From Pontibacter silvestris (GTDB lineage Bacteria > Bacteroidota > Bacteroidia > Cytophagales > Hymenobacteraceae), in assembly GCF_020907275.1 (NCBI RefSeq), contig NZ_JAJJWI010000006.1, forward strand, positions 163,423 to 227,422: a stretch of 64,000 nt of DNA, read 5' to 3'. Made by a program: the position numbers and the translations under genes. Shown piece after piece: positions 28,856 through 37,027 of the stretch (position 1 is its first letter; each line of letters begins with the position of its first letter). Under the pieces are notes generated by a model, which did not search any database, was not told the DNA's origin, and saw only the letters and a list, made by a program, of their open reading frames with translations.

Positions 28856-28951
28856 AAAATTAAAAGTGATGTAAGAAAATAAAAAAGGCCTGGCACGCCC
28901 TTAATATTTATGCCAAAGCCTAAAGATGGGCAAAAAATAAAGGAATGACAA

Positions 28952-29653
28952 CTACAGAGGCAAGTGCCGGCACTGCAGTATCAGGTTAGGGTTAGGGCAA
29001 AGTTGTTGATAGGTAGCTTTTTCAGTTAGCATGGCCACTCCTGGGTAATCTCCGGATTTATTTTCCATAGAACTTATTACCTGGAAGTGCAGGTGTGGCG
29101 GCCAGTCACCATTTTCCGGGAAAGGACCAACCTCCGCAATTTTGTCTCCTTTCTTGATAGGTTTTCCGACCTGTAAATCCTCCAGAGAAGTGCGTGTGAG
29201 GTGGCCATATAACGTATAAAACGTTACATGCTCTAACTCATGCTCCAGAATAATAGTAGGGCCGTAGTCGCCAAAGTTAGCATTATCCTGAAAGCTATGT
29301 ATAACCCCATCCAGAGGTGCAAATACAGTTGTACCAGCATTCAACCAGACATCAATGCCTAAGTGAAGATTGCGGCTCTTGGCTTCTTTATCGAAATGTG
29401 AACTGCGGCTATATATCGATCTGTTCTCCATATAACCGCCTACCCCTATTGTTGCTTTCTGAAGCTGTAGCATTTGCTGCACAGCTTCGTTAAAAGTAGC
29501 TGTATCTTTAAGGTCAATATGGCGCAGTAGCTCGTTTGCGGCAGAAAAGTCCAGTGCGCAAACATCTGCTGCATTTAAATCAGCATCTAATACAGGGGCA
29601 AAAGCATGGCTATGCCTGCTTAGGGTTTCACTAAGGTTACTTGAGTTTAGCAT
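28952..29653 (-). CDS. M23-family peptidoglycan DD-metallopeptidase-like protein
   Basis: LytM/M23 metallopeptidase domain expected to cut peptide cross-links of peptidoglycan. Zinc ligands His97 and Asp101 (HLGID) and His189 in HLHF are present, with His151 (LYGHL) as the catalytic-site His. Start chosen at ATG 29653 (MLNSSN); the upstream candidate adds 9 residues. Oddly, there is no signal peptide or membrane helix in either version, while substrates are periplasmic; export could use another route, or the N-terminus could start elsewhere. The N-terminal 90 residues are not recognised. Confidence 0.8.
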   Translation of the reverse strand: MLNSSNLSETLSRHSHAFAPVLDADLNAADVCALDFSAANELLRHIDLKDTATFNEAVQQMLQLQKATIGVGGYMENRSIYSRSSHFDKEAKSRNLHLGIDVWLNAGTTVFAPLDGVIHSFQDNANFGDYGPTIILEHELEHVTFYTLYGHLTRTSLEDLQVGKPIKKGDKIAEVGPFPENGDWPPHLHFQVISSMENKSGDYPGVAMLTEKATYQQLCPNPNLILQCRHLPL

Positions 29654-29700
29654 AAAAGTAAAGGTGGGTAGTGTTACCACCTTTGCAAGTATAAGAAGAA

Positions 29701-30270
29701 TTAGCTTAGTTCTTCAACATACTTTTCCTGCATTGCCTTAGAAAGTGTTTTCAGGCTTTTAGTTTTGCCAAAAAGTTCTTCTGACTTCTTGCTATAAGCC
29801 TGTGCTGCTTCCTGTAGTGTTTCAAAAGTGCCTAGGTTAATGCGCTGTTTGTTGAAGTGAATGATAGCGCGATACTTTTGAGCTTCTTTATGTACACCAC
29901 GTACCCCGAGTTTATTTTCGGTTTTGGTTGTGTTGCGAACAATTTTACAAAGCGGTGCCCACTCAAGGTTCTCAATGCGGCAGTCTAACTTATTCCCGTT
30001 TTTGAAGTGAACATAGAGTTTGTTGTTGCTTTCTGGTTTCTCAAGCAACTGCTCTCCGATCATTTTATGGAGATAAATTGTTTCGTTCTTGTACTTGCCA
30101 CTTTTTAGTGGCCAGTTCTTCTGGAAAAAGGCGTAACCGTTGGAGTGGATGCGAAGGTGCTTCAGAAATTCTATCTGCTGGAGGTAAGCATTGTTCTGAA
30201 TATACTCGTAGGTTCGATCATCTACAACTACGGTTTTTTCACAGTTCTTTAGTGTTAGTTTGTAAAGCAT
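29701..30270 (-). CDS. HNH-like plus AP2/ERF domain DNA-binding protein
   Basis: A 189-residue protein combining a degenerate HNH_3-type region (IYLHKMIGE, then VHFKNGNKLDCRIENLEW at about 87-104) with a C-terminal AP2 domain (about 122-168: GVRGVHKEAQKYRAII, RINLGTFETLQEAAQAY). This pairing is known from phage and homing endonucleases; plant ERF factors have the same AP2 fold. His88 and Asn101 of the nuclease motif remain, but the usual Asn in LDNR is Cys97. Start chosen at ATG 30270 over the longer form at 30324. It stands alone, in line with the M23 gene 48 bases downstream. May be a domesticated endonuclease acting as a regulator; function unknown. Confidence 0.75.
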   Translation of the reverse strand: MLYKLTLKNCEKTVVVDDRTYEYIQNNAYLQQIEFLKHLRIHSNGYAFFQKNWPLKSGKYKNETIYLHKMIGEQLLEKPESNNKLYVHFKNGNKLDCRIENLEWAPLCKIVRNTTKTENKLGVRGVHKEAQKYRAIIHFNKQRINLGTFETLQEAAQAYSKKSEELFGKTKSLKTLSKAMQEKYVEELS

Positions 30271-30541
30271 CTTGTTTTTAAGTGATTGAGTTGTAATAGG
30301 AAGCAGGTATGAGCTACCAGACATGAAAGCTCATTACTTCTGGCTGTACAGCATGCTGTAAAGTTGCATGTATTTTTTTATATCTGCTACTGCTAATATT
30401 ACCGGATTTATAAACAATACGCTTGATTCGTCTTTTGTGGCTACTTTTTTAAGGGTTCTTTCCGTGAACATAACATAAAGTCGTAACTTTCAGTCGAAAA
30501 ACGATAGTCAATGTATTAAATTATATAGTAAGCATATTATA

Positions 30542-31714
30542 ATGAGTAGCCAATATTATAACCTGAAAGTGGTAGAGATTACACAGGAAACAGCCGATGC
30601 CGTTACCCTTCATCTCGAACACCCAGCTAAGCAAATAATTGACTATAAACCTGGTCAATTCCTGACGCTGATACTTTCCATCAATGGCAAAAAAATACGC
30701 CGATCATACTCTCTCAGTAGCACTCCACAGGAAGCCCCACGTTTATCTGTTACTGTTAAACGTGTAAATGGTGGTTTAGTATCAAACCATTTGCTCAATA
30801 ACGTAAGAGTAGGTGAAAATATTGAGGTGATGGAACCAATTGGTAATTTTTGCCTCAATTGCGAAACCAGCAATATCCGCAACATTATTCTGTTTGGTGC
30901 AGGAAGTGGTATCACCCCGCTAATTTCTATTTTAAAAGCAGTGTTGCGCGAAGAACCACAGAGCCGGGTTACCTTGTTATATGGGAACCGCAATAAAGAG
31001 GCTGTTATTTTTAGTGAGCAACTGAAGCAGTTGGAAGAGGCAAACCAAGGCCGGCTGCATGTAGAGTACATTTACAGCCAGCCACAAAGTAACCAGCCCA
31101 AGAAGAAATTAAGCTTGCTGGAGCGCCTGAAACTGGTAAAACCCAAAGAGGAGGAGCCAGTTAGTCTGCCTACGCAGGACAATGAGCACCACGGGCGTAT
31201 GAACCAGAGCATGGTTATTAAAATTCTGGAGCGGCTACAGCTTACAAAACCTGTTGATGCTTTATATTACATGTGTGGGCCAGAGGGAATGATGGACGAG
31301 GTGGACAAAGCCCTGAAGGTATTGCATGTGCCCGCAGAGCGGGTTTTCAGAGAAAGCTTTGTGAGCAGCAAATTAATCCAGCAAGACCAGGAAGAGCATC
31401 ATGGAGATGTAAGTGCTACAGCGGATGATGGAGAGATTAAAACCCAGACAGTAAAGCTTATTTATGAGGGTGCTGAATACAATGTAGAGGTGAAGCCGAA
31501 CCAGACTATACTGGAAGCGGGTTTGGAGCAGAACATTGACTTGCCTTATTCCTGCCAGGCAGGCCTATGTACAGCCTGTAGAGGCAAGTGCCTCAGTGGT
31601 AAAGTGCACCTGGATGAGCGAGAGGGGTTGTCTGAAGCGGAGTTAGAAGAAGGATATGTGCTAAATTGTGTAGGCCATCCCTTAACTAATGATGTGATAA
31701 TAGAAATCGGATAA
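30542..31714 (+). CDS. Ferredoxin-NADP reductase-like flavoprotein with 2Fe-2S domain (PaaE-like)
   Basis: Electron-transfer protein passing electrons from NAD(P)H through FAD to a [2Fe-2S] centre. Domain order: FAD-binding barrel (1-105, with RRSYSLSS at 53-60), NAD-binding domain (GAGSGITP at 119-126, YMCGPEGMM at 243-251), and C-terminal plant-type ferredoxin (300-390) with Cys338, Cys343, Cys346 and Cys376. The layout is that of PaaE/HmpX reductases, but there is an extra Lys/Pro/Glu-rich insert at about 181-218 with a near-duplicate of a nearby helix. No oxygenase partner gene is adjacent. ATG at 30542; strong terminator at 31731-31773. Confidence 0.85.
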   Translation: MSSQYYNLKVVEITQETADAVTLHLEHPAKQIIDYKPGQFLTLILSINGKKIRRSYSLSSTPQEAPRLSVTVKRVNGGLVSNHLLNNVRVGENIEVMEPIGNFCLNCETSNIRNIILFGAGSGITPLISILKAVLREEPQSRVTLLYGNRNKEAVIFSEQLKQLEEANQGRLHVEYIYSQPQSNQPKKKLSLLERLKLVKPKEEEPVSLPTQDNEHHGRMNQSMVIKILERLQLTKPVDALYYMCGPEGMMDEVDKALKVLHVPAERVFRESFVSSKLIQQDQEEHHGDVSATADDGEIKTQTVKLIYEGAEYNVEVKPNQTILEAGLEQNIDLPYSCQAGLCTACRGKCLSGKVHLDEREGLSEAELEEGYVLNCVGHPLTNDVIIEIG

Positions 31715-31730
31715 AAAAAAATCCCGTATA

Positions 31731-31773
31731 AAAAGCAAAGCCACATGAGACACAATGTGGCTTTGCTTTTTTT
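31731..31773 (+). terminator. Terminator after the PaaE-like reductase
   Basis: A 16-base stem (31731-31746 with 31755-31770) around an 8-base loop is followed by a T tract of seven to 31773, a classical intrinsic terminator 16 bases after the stop codon. Confidence 0.85.
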
Positions 31774-31819
31774 GTGCGTTACAATGTTTGTACATAAATT
31801 ACGACTTTAACTTTTGTAT

Positions 31820-33550
31820 ATGAGTTCAACTGACACTAGTATAAAAATACCGCAGCGTAAACCGCGTACCTTTCTGCCTGAAGACTTCAGTGTTGAAAGT
31901 TGGGAAAAAATACAGCCACACTTTGAAGAGCTTAAAGCCCGTGAAATTAACAGTGTAAAGGACTTAGAGAAGTGGATGACTGATAGGAGTGAGTTAGAAA
32001 GCGTATTATCAGAAGAACTTGGGTGGCGTTACATCCGGATGACCTGCGATACACAAAATGAAGAAGTAACCAAAGCCTTTCAGTATTTTGTTGAGGAGAT
32101 AGAGCCCAAGGTAGCCCCTTATGACCATGAGCTTAACCAAAAGTTAATGGAGTCTCCTTATGTAAAGAACGTGGACGAGGACAAGTACCGGATATTTCTG
32201 CGGGGCGTAAAACGTGCCTTAGAGATATTCCGCGAAGAAAACATTCCGCTTAGTACAGAAATCAGTACAAAGCAACAGCAATATGCAGCCGTTACAGGTG
32301 CCATGACAGTTACCCTAGATGGGGAGGAAGTTACCCTGCAGCGTGCCGCTGATCGTTTAAAACGCACTGATCGTGAGGTACGCCAAGAGGCATGGCTTGC
32401 TATACAGGAGCGCCGTATGGAAGACCACCAGAAGCTGGATGATCTGTTTGACGAGCTTTTGCGCTTACGTGATCAGGTGGCTAAGAATGCTGGTTTCGAG
32501 AACTTCCGCGATTATATGTTTGCTGCCCTTGGGCGCTTCGATTACACACCTCAAGACTGCTTCGACTTTCACCAGTCCATTAAAGAAACCATTGTGCCTC
32601 TATTTACAGACGTGGATCAAGAGCGAAAGGAAAAGCTGGGCGTAGAGGAGCTCAGGCCCTGGGATTTGGATGTAGATCCAAGTAGCAAAGCTCCCTTAGA
32701 GCCTTTTAACTCAGGTGAGGAGCTGCTAGAGAAAACAGTGCAGGTATTTTACCAATTAGATACCTTCCTGGGCGACTGCCTGGCTACCATGCGCGAAATG
32801 GGGCATCTAGATTTGGAATCCAGAAAAGGAAAGGCTCCGGGAGGATACAATTACCCCTTAGATGAAATTGGAGTGCCATTCATCTTTATGAATGCTACAT
32901 CCAGCCTACGGGATGTAATTACGCTATTACATGAAGGAGGTCACGCAGTACATTCTTTCCTGACACGCGATTTACGCCTGAATGCTTATAAGCATCCACC
33001 ATCAGAGGTGGCTGAGTTAGCCTCTATGTCTATGGAGTTGATCTCTATGGATTATTGGGACAATTTTTTTGAGGATGAAGACGAACTACGCAGAGCCAAG
33101 AAAACTCACCTGGAAAGCGTACTGGAAACTTTTCCTTGGGTAGCTACAATCGACAAGTTCCAGCACTGGATTTATGAGCACCCGGAGCATACGCAGGAAG
33201 AGCGTCATAATGAGTGGGTAAACATTTTTGAGACTTTCAACCACAAGGAGGTAAGCTGGAAGGGGCTGGAGAAATACAAGCCCTACATTTGGCAGAAACA
33301 GCTGCACTTATACGAAGTGCCGTTTTACTATATTGAATATGCCATGGCACAACTTGGGGCTATAGCCGTTTGGAAGAACTACAAAGAGAACCCACATGAA
33401 GGCCTTGCCGCTTATAAACGTGCCCTTAGCCTTGGGTATACGGTTTCTATTGGAGAGGTATATGAGGCAGCAGGTATTAAATTCGATTTCAGTACAGACT
33501 ATATAAAGAGTCTCGCAGATTTTGTTCAGGAAGAAATGAATAGCCTGTAA
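31820..33550 (+). CDS. pepF: M3-family oligoendopeptidase (PepF-type)
   Basis: Cytoplasmic zinc metallopeptidase that degrades oligopeptides. The zinc site is HEGGH (His371, Glu372, His375), with the third ligand expected in SEVAELASMSMELISM about 25 residues later. The 576-residue length and mostly helical fold fit the M3 oligoendopeptidase F group. I prefer ATG 31820 to an in-frame TTG at 31814, which adds only two residues. No signal peptide. Followed by two tandem hairpins. Monocistronic. Confidence 0.9.
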   Translation: MSSTDTSIKIPQRKPRTFLPEDFSVESWEKIQPHFEELKAREINSVKDLEKWMTDRSELESVLSEELGWRYIRMTCDTQNEEVTKAFQYFVEEIEPKVAPYDHELNQKLMESPYVKNVDEDKYRIFLRGVKRALEIFREENIPLSTEISTKQQQYAAVTGAMTVTLDGEEVTLQRAADRLKRTDREVRQEAWLAIQERRMEDHQKLDDLFDELLRLRDQVAKNAGFENFRDYMFAALGRFDYTPQDCFDFHQSIKETIVPLFTDVDQERKEKLGVEELRPWDLDVDPSSKAPLEPFNSGEELLEKTVQVFYQLDTFLGDCLATMREMGHLDLESRKGKAPGGYNYPLDEIGVPFIFMNATSSLRDVITLLHEGGHAVHSFLTRDLRLNAYKHPPSEVAELASMSMELISMDYWDNFFEDEDELRRAKKTHLESVLETFPWVATIDKFQHWIYEHPEHTQEERHNEWVNIFETFNHKEVSWKGLEKYKPYIWQKQLHLYEVPFYYIEYAMAQLGAIAVWKNYKENPHEGLAAYKRALSLGYTVSIGEVYEAAGIKFDFSTDYIKSLADFVQEEMNSL

Positions 33551-33569
33551 AAGAAAGTAGTACTAAAAT

Positions 33570-33616
33570 AAAAAGAGAAAAGCCCAAGGTGTCATATCTT
33601 GGGCTTTTCTCTTTTT
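33570..33616. terminator. 19-bp hairpin terminator, first of a tandem pair
   Basis: Arms 33570-33588 and 33598-33616 pair perfectly over 19 bases with a 9-base loop; the stem has A-rich and T5 ends, so it can act on both strands. It follows the M3 peptidase gene and faces the convergent TetR gene. Confidence 0.8.
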
Positions 33617-33650
33617 ACCAGGCAGCACTGGTAACAGTGCTGCCTGGTAA
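33615..33650. terminator. 16-bp hairpin, second of a tandem pair
   Basis: Arms 33615-33630 and 33635-33650 pair perfectly over 16 bases around GTAA, sharing two bases with the preceding hairpin. It ends 34 bases from the TetR stop and probably serves as the minus-strand terminator or as a back-up. Confidence 0.65.
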
Positions 33651-33684
33651 TTTATTAAGGGTTAGTAGGGTAACAGGGCGTAGA

Positions 33685-34251
33685 TTAATTATTTTTCATG
33701 CCGTTCAGCATCATGTAAGTCAGGTTCTCAGCAATTTCAGATGGTGTCATTTTTCCTTCTGGCTTGTACCAGGTGTGTATCCAGTTCAGGCCAGAGAACA
33801 CAGTCATGGTGGCAAATTTTACATCAGGCACCTTAAACTCTCCACTCTCCACACCTGATCTAATAATTCCTCTAAAATGAGCTTCATACTTGTCACGAAG
33901 TGACAGGAAGGAACTGTGGTAAGGCTCGCTCAGGTGACGCCACTCATACAAGAAGACGGCAGATGCTTCTGTGTTTTGCGTCATTACCTTAACATGGGCA
34001 GCAATTGCCTTGGTCAGTCGCTCAGTAGCAGAAGCCTGTGGAGAATCAACAGCGTCAGTGGCCTCGAAAAACTCACGTGCCATTCTGAAGCAAACTTTTT
34101 GCAAGATTTCTTCTTTTGACTTAATGTGCGAGTAGATGCTGGCAGCTTCTATACCTAGCTCATTTGCTAAATCGCGCATTGATGTAGCCGAATAGCCTTT
34201 TGCTTTGAATAAGGCCGTGGCTGTTTCCTCTATTTGTTCTTTTCTGCTCAA
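33685..34251 (-). CDS. TetR/AcrR-family regulator
   Basis: Repressor-type regulator of 188 residues. The N-terminal helix-turn-helix is clear (TATALFKAKGYSATSMRDLANELG, then ASIYSHIKSKEEIL). The C-terminal ligand domain contains FLYEWRHLSEPYHSSFLSLRDKY, similar to regulators that sense acyl-CoA thioesters. It is divergent from a crotonase-family gene 368 bases away, and a CTAAC/GTTAG palindrome lies 41 bases upstream of its start. Together this suggests autoregulation and control of the crotonase gene by an acyl-CoA; this is inference from context. Confidence 0.85.
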   Translation of the reverse strand: MSRKEQIEETATALFKAKGYSATSMRDLANELGIEAASIYSHIKSKEEILQKVCFRMAREFFEATDAVDSPQASATERLTKAIAAHVKVMTQNTEASAVFLYEWRHLSEPYHSSFLSLRDKYEAHFRGIIRSGVESGEFKVPDVKFATMTVFSGLNWIHTWYKPEGKMTPSEIAENLTYMMLNGMKNN

Positions 34252-34619
34252 AGTTTCTGCGAATAAAGTTAGTTAAAACAAATATAATATACCTAACGAA
34301 TGTTAGCAAATTTCTGTTTGTATTTTTTGTATTAAAAAGCCGCAATATAGCTTAAAGCTAAGGTTAACTTATTTTAATACAAACGATAGTTAATATTTTG
34401 GGTGCAAAATACTAAATTTTACGCCTAAAAAATATTAAAGGCTAAAAAAAATTAACAAGATGGCTTATTTATTGCTAATGTATAATTAAAGTTGTGTTGG
34501 ATTTTTGATTTTAATAAAGACATGAAATGAGGCTAAAGTTTTAGAGCTTAATAAGAATGCTTGCGTATATGAGAATCAGACCAACACCAAGAGCAAATAC
34601 CTAAAATAATAAAGCTACT
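34252..34619. other. TetR-crotonase divergent control region, no gene seen
   Basis: This 368-base spacer is very AT-rich, has no coding signal on either strand, and should hold both divergent promoters. The one clear element is the palindrome at 34293-34306. I see no clean TAnnTTTG box pair for either gene. Confidence 0.5.
34293..34306. promoter_or_regulatory. Putative TetR operator
   Basis: Perfect inverted repeat CTAAC (34293-34297), four bases GAAT, GTTAG (34302-34306), 41 bases upstream of the TetR start. Size and symmetry are as expected for a TetR-dimer site. Confidence 0.5.
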
Positions 34620-35429
34620 ATGACGGATACGACCACAACTGCTAAAGAACTGACGCTGGAATACGTTCATTATGAGGTTAGAGACCGCGTCGGCTATATC
34701 ACCCTTGCCAGAGAAGAAAAACGTAATGCATTGAATGCTGAAATGGTATCAGACCTGAAAAAGGCTTTTGCCATGGCCGAAGAAGACGAAACTTGTAAGG
34801 TAATTGTGCTGCGGGCTGAGGGCAAAGTTTTCTGTGCCGGAGCAGACTTAGAATATTTGCAACTTCTGCAGCAATACAACTACCATGATAACCTTGTTGA
34901 TTCTACGCACCTGATGGAGCTCTTTCGCCTGATCTATACCTTAAAGAAGGTGGTTATTGCTCAGGTACATGGCCATGCTATTGCCGGTGGTTGTGGTCTT
35001 GCTACTGTCTGCGACTTTACTTTTACTGTGCCAGAGGCTAAATTCGGATACACTGAAGTCAGAATAGGGTTTATACCTGCTATAGTCACTGTGTTTCTTT
35101 TGCGGAAAATAGGTGAGGCGCGTGCCAAAGAACTGCTGCTCACCGGCGATCTTATTTCAGCTGGTGAAGCGCAGCGTATAGGGCTTATTAATTTTGTTGT
35201 TTCACCTGAAACACTGGAGCAGGAGGTCTTTGCTTTTGCCCAGAAGCTTTGCTCTCAGAATTCCCGCTATTCTATGGAGGTGACAAAAGAAATGGTTGCC
35301 CGTGTGCAGGAAAAAACACTGGAAGATGGGTTGCTTTATGCTGCAGAAATGAATGCACTTACCCGTGGTAGCGAAGACTGCCAACGAGGTATTGCCGCTT
35401 TTTTAAGCAAAGAAACGTTGAAGTGGTAA
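34620..35429 (+). CDS. Enoyl-CoA hydratase/isomerase (crotonase) family protein
   Basis: Crotonase-fold enzyme acting on an acyl-CoA in the cytoplasm. Motifs: FCAGADLEYL (first oxyanion-hole segment), HGHAIAGGCGLA (second) and GYTEVRIGFIPA, which supplies a Glu at the first catalytic position; the second catalytic Glu of true hydratases is less clear. The 269-residue length is typical. The nearest families are methylglutaconyl-CoA or enoyl-CoA hydratases, but the substrate cannot be fixed. Divergent from the TetR gene, which probably controls it; crtZ starts 50 bases downstream on the same strand and might share its transcript. Confidence 0.85.
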   Translation: MTDTTTTAKELTLEYVHYEVRDRVGYITLAREEKRNALNAEMVSDLKKAFAMAEEDETCKVIVLRAEGKVFCAGADLEYLQLLQQYNYHDNLVDSTHLMELFRLIYTLKKVVIAQVHGHAIAGGCGLATVCDFTFTVPEAKFGYTEVRIGFIPAIVTVFLLRKIGEARAKELLLTGDLISAGEAQRIGLINFVVSPETLEQEVFAFAQKLCSQNSRYSMEVTKEMVARVQEKTLEDGLLYAAEMNALTRGSEDCQRGIAAFLSKETLKW

Positions 35430-35479
35430 AATTCTGTTTAAATCTTAAAACAATTCTCTAAACTTGCTGTTCTTCGGAT

Positions 35480-35980
35480 ATGCTGATTGGTTTCGGAATT
35501 ATGTTAGCTACTTTTGTGGCAATGGAAGGTGTTGCCTGGGGTATGCATAAGTACGTACTTCATGGCTTTATGTGGTTCCTGCATAAGTCTCACCACACAC
35601 GTCACAACCATGCTTTTGAGCTTAATGACCTCTTTTTTGCCTACTATGGTACACTGGCTATGCTGTTCTTTATTTTTGGCAGCGAACCTTTAGACTATAG
35701 GTTCTGGATAGGAGCGGGTATTACATTATATGGCGTGGCTTACTTTCTGATACACGACGTTTTTATCCACAGGAGACTAAAGCTGTTTGGTAAAACGTCT
35801 AATGTTTATCTGAAAGCCTTAAACATGGCGCACAAGGTGCACCATAAAACGCCGGGTAAATATGGCTCCGAAGCGTTTGGGATGTTGTGGGTGGCTCCGA
35901 AATATTTTAAGTCAGCTTACGACATAGTTCAAAAACAGCAAAACGAGAAGGGTGGCACAGTACACTATAAAAGAACTTGA
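35480..35980 (+). CDS. crtZ: Beta-carotene 3-hydroxylase CrtZ
   Basis: Di-iron membrane hydroxylase that adds 3-hydroxyl groups to beta-ionone rings (beta-carotene to zeaxanthin; with CrtW, toward astaxanthin). All His clusters of the fatty-acid-hydroxylase family are present: His23/His28 (HKYVLH), His35/38/39 (HKSHH), His92/97 (HDVFIH) and His118/121/122 (HKVHH). The 166-residue length and the FELND and WIGAG segments match CrtZ, not larger sterol desaturases. Its last 29 bases overlap the start of the CarH-like gene in another frame, so the two are translated together. Confidence 0.92.
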   Translation: MLIGFGIMLATFVAMEGVAWGMHKYVLHGFMWFLHKSHHTRHNHAFELNDLFFAYYGTLAMLFFIFGSEPLDYRFWIGAGITLYGVAYFLIHDVFIHRRLKLFGKTSNVYLKALNMAHKVHHKTPGKYGSEAFGMLWVAPKYFKSAYDIVQKQQNEKGGTVHYKRT

Positions 35981-36830
35981 GCATCTGTCAGGTGTAAAAG
36001 CACATACGATACGAATTTGGGAGCAGCGTTATAATATTCTTACCCCTCAGCGAACAGAAACAAATATCCGGTATTATAGCGATGCTGATTTAAAAGCTTT
36101 ACTTAATATTTCTCTGCTGAATGAGCGGGGATACAAAATTTCAAAGATAGCTCAGATGGACCGCTCGCAGATTCTGCAGACAGTGCAGCAGCTGTGCGAC
36201 GAGCCAAACCAGGAAGGCACACACCAGATAAATACATTGGTGGCGGCCATGATTGATATGGATGAAGAGCAATTCGACAAAACGCTGTCTACTGCTACCT
36301 TGCAAATGGGTTTTGAGTGGACGATGTTGCACATCATTTATCCATTCCTAAACAAAATTGGTATTCTTTGGCAGACAAACAATATCAGTCCGGCGCATGA
36401 GCATTTTGTGAGTAACCTGGTGCGTCAGAAACTAATTGTGGCAATAGACGGACAAGTGTTGCGCAAGCATGCACAGGCTCCTACTTATTTATTGTATCTG
36501 CCGGAGGGGGAACTGCATGAACTGGCATTGCTGTACATGAATTATATTATCAGGTCTCATCATTGCCACGTGTTTTACCTGGGGCAGAACCTGCCTTTTG
36601 AAGACCTAAAGTTAACTTATGAGCAATGCAAACCTGATTTTATTTGCACTGTGATGACATCGGCGCCAGAGCGGGATAAGGTACAGGAATATTTAAATAA
36701 CTTGTCTGCGGCATTTCCAGGCTGTACTGTTTTTGTCTATGGAATTCTGATACAGCAGGATGAACTTATATTTCCTCCTAATATCAAAGTCATACCTGAT
36801 ATGAGAAGCTTTATTACTTTATTCAGCTAA
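35952..36830 (+). CDS. CarH-like MerR/B12-binding regulator (probable light sensor)
   Basis: Transcription factor of 292 residues with an N-terminal MerR winged helix (1-70: YTIKELEHLSGVKAHTIRIWEQRY), a four-helix bundle and a Rossmann-like cobalamin-binding domain. Both hallmarks of adenosylcobalamin photoreceptors are intact: Trp140-x9-Glu150-His151 in the bundle and Glu187-x-His189 (EGELHE), the lower axial ligand. CarH of Thermus and Myxococcus binds DNA as a tetramer in the dark and releases it when light breaks the Co-C bond. GTG start at 35952, inside the 3' end of crtZ. Expected to repress crt genes in the dark; this follows from family and location and is not shown here. Confidence 0.87.
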   Translation: MAQYTIKELEHLSGVKAHTIRIWEQRYNILTPQRTETNIRYYSDADLKALLNISLLNERGYKISKIAQMDRSQILQTVQQLCDEPNQEGTHQINTLVAAMIDMDEEQFDKTLSTATLQMGFEWTMLHIIYPFLNKIGILWQTNNISPAHEHFVSNLVRQKLIVAIDGQVLRKHAQAPTYLLYLPEGELHELALLYMNYIIRSHHCHVFYLGQNLPFEDLKLTYEQCKPDFICTVMTSAPERDKVQEYLNNLSAAFPGCTVFVYGILIQQDELIFPPNIKVIPDMRSFITLFS

Positions 36831-36847
36831 TAAGCTTCGCTGATTTA

Positions 36848-36894
36848 ACAAGCAAAAACCCGGCATCTAAGACAGGTGCCGGGTTTTTGCTTGT
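36848..36894 (+). terminator. 18-bp hairpin terminator after the CarH-like gene
   Basis: Arms 36848-36865 and 36877-36894 are perfectly complementary over 18 bases, with a GC-rich stem core followed by T5 in the right arm. It separates the crtZ-carH transcript from the sigma factor-crtIB transcript. Confidence 0.8.
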
Positions 36895-37027
36895 TATACT
36901 TCCTAAAGTTTAAGCCTTGAGTTAGTGAAGAGTTGCATTAATGTTAAGTTAAAGGGATTAGTTTTAATTTTGTTTATTTATTTTTAAATAATATTAAACG
37001 AAATTAATCTATTGGAATCAAATGACG

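Noticed and set aside
31808..31816. TAACTTTTG just before the M3 peptidase start as promoter
   Set aside because: One base too long for TAnnTTTG, and the transcript would begin inside the coding region.
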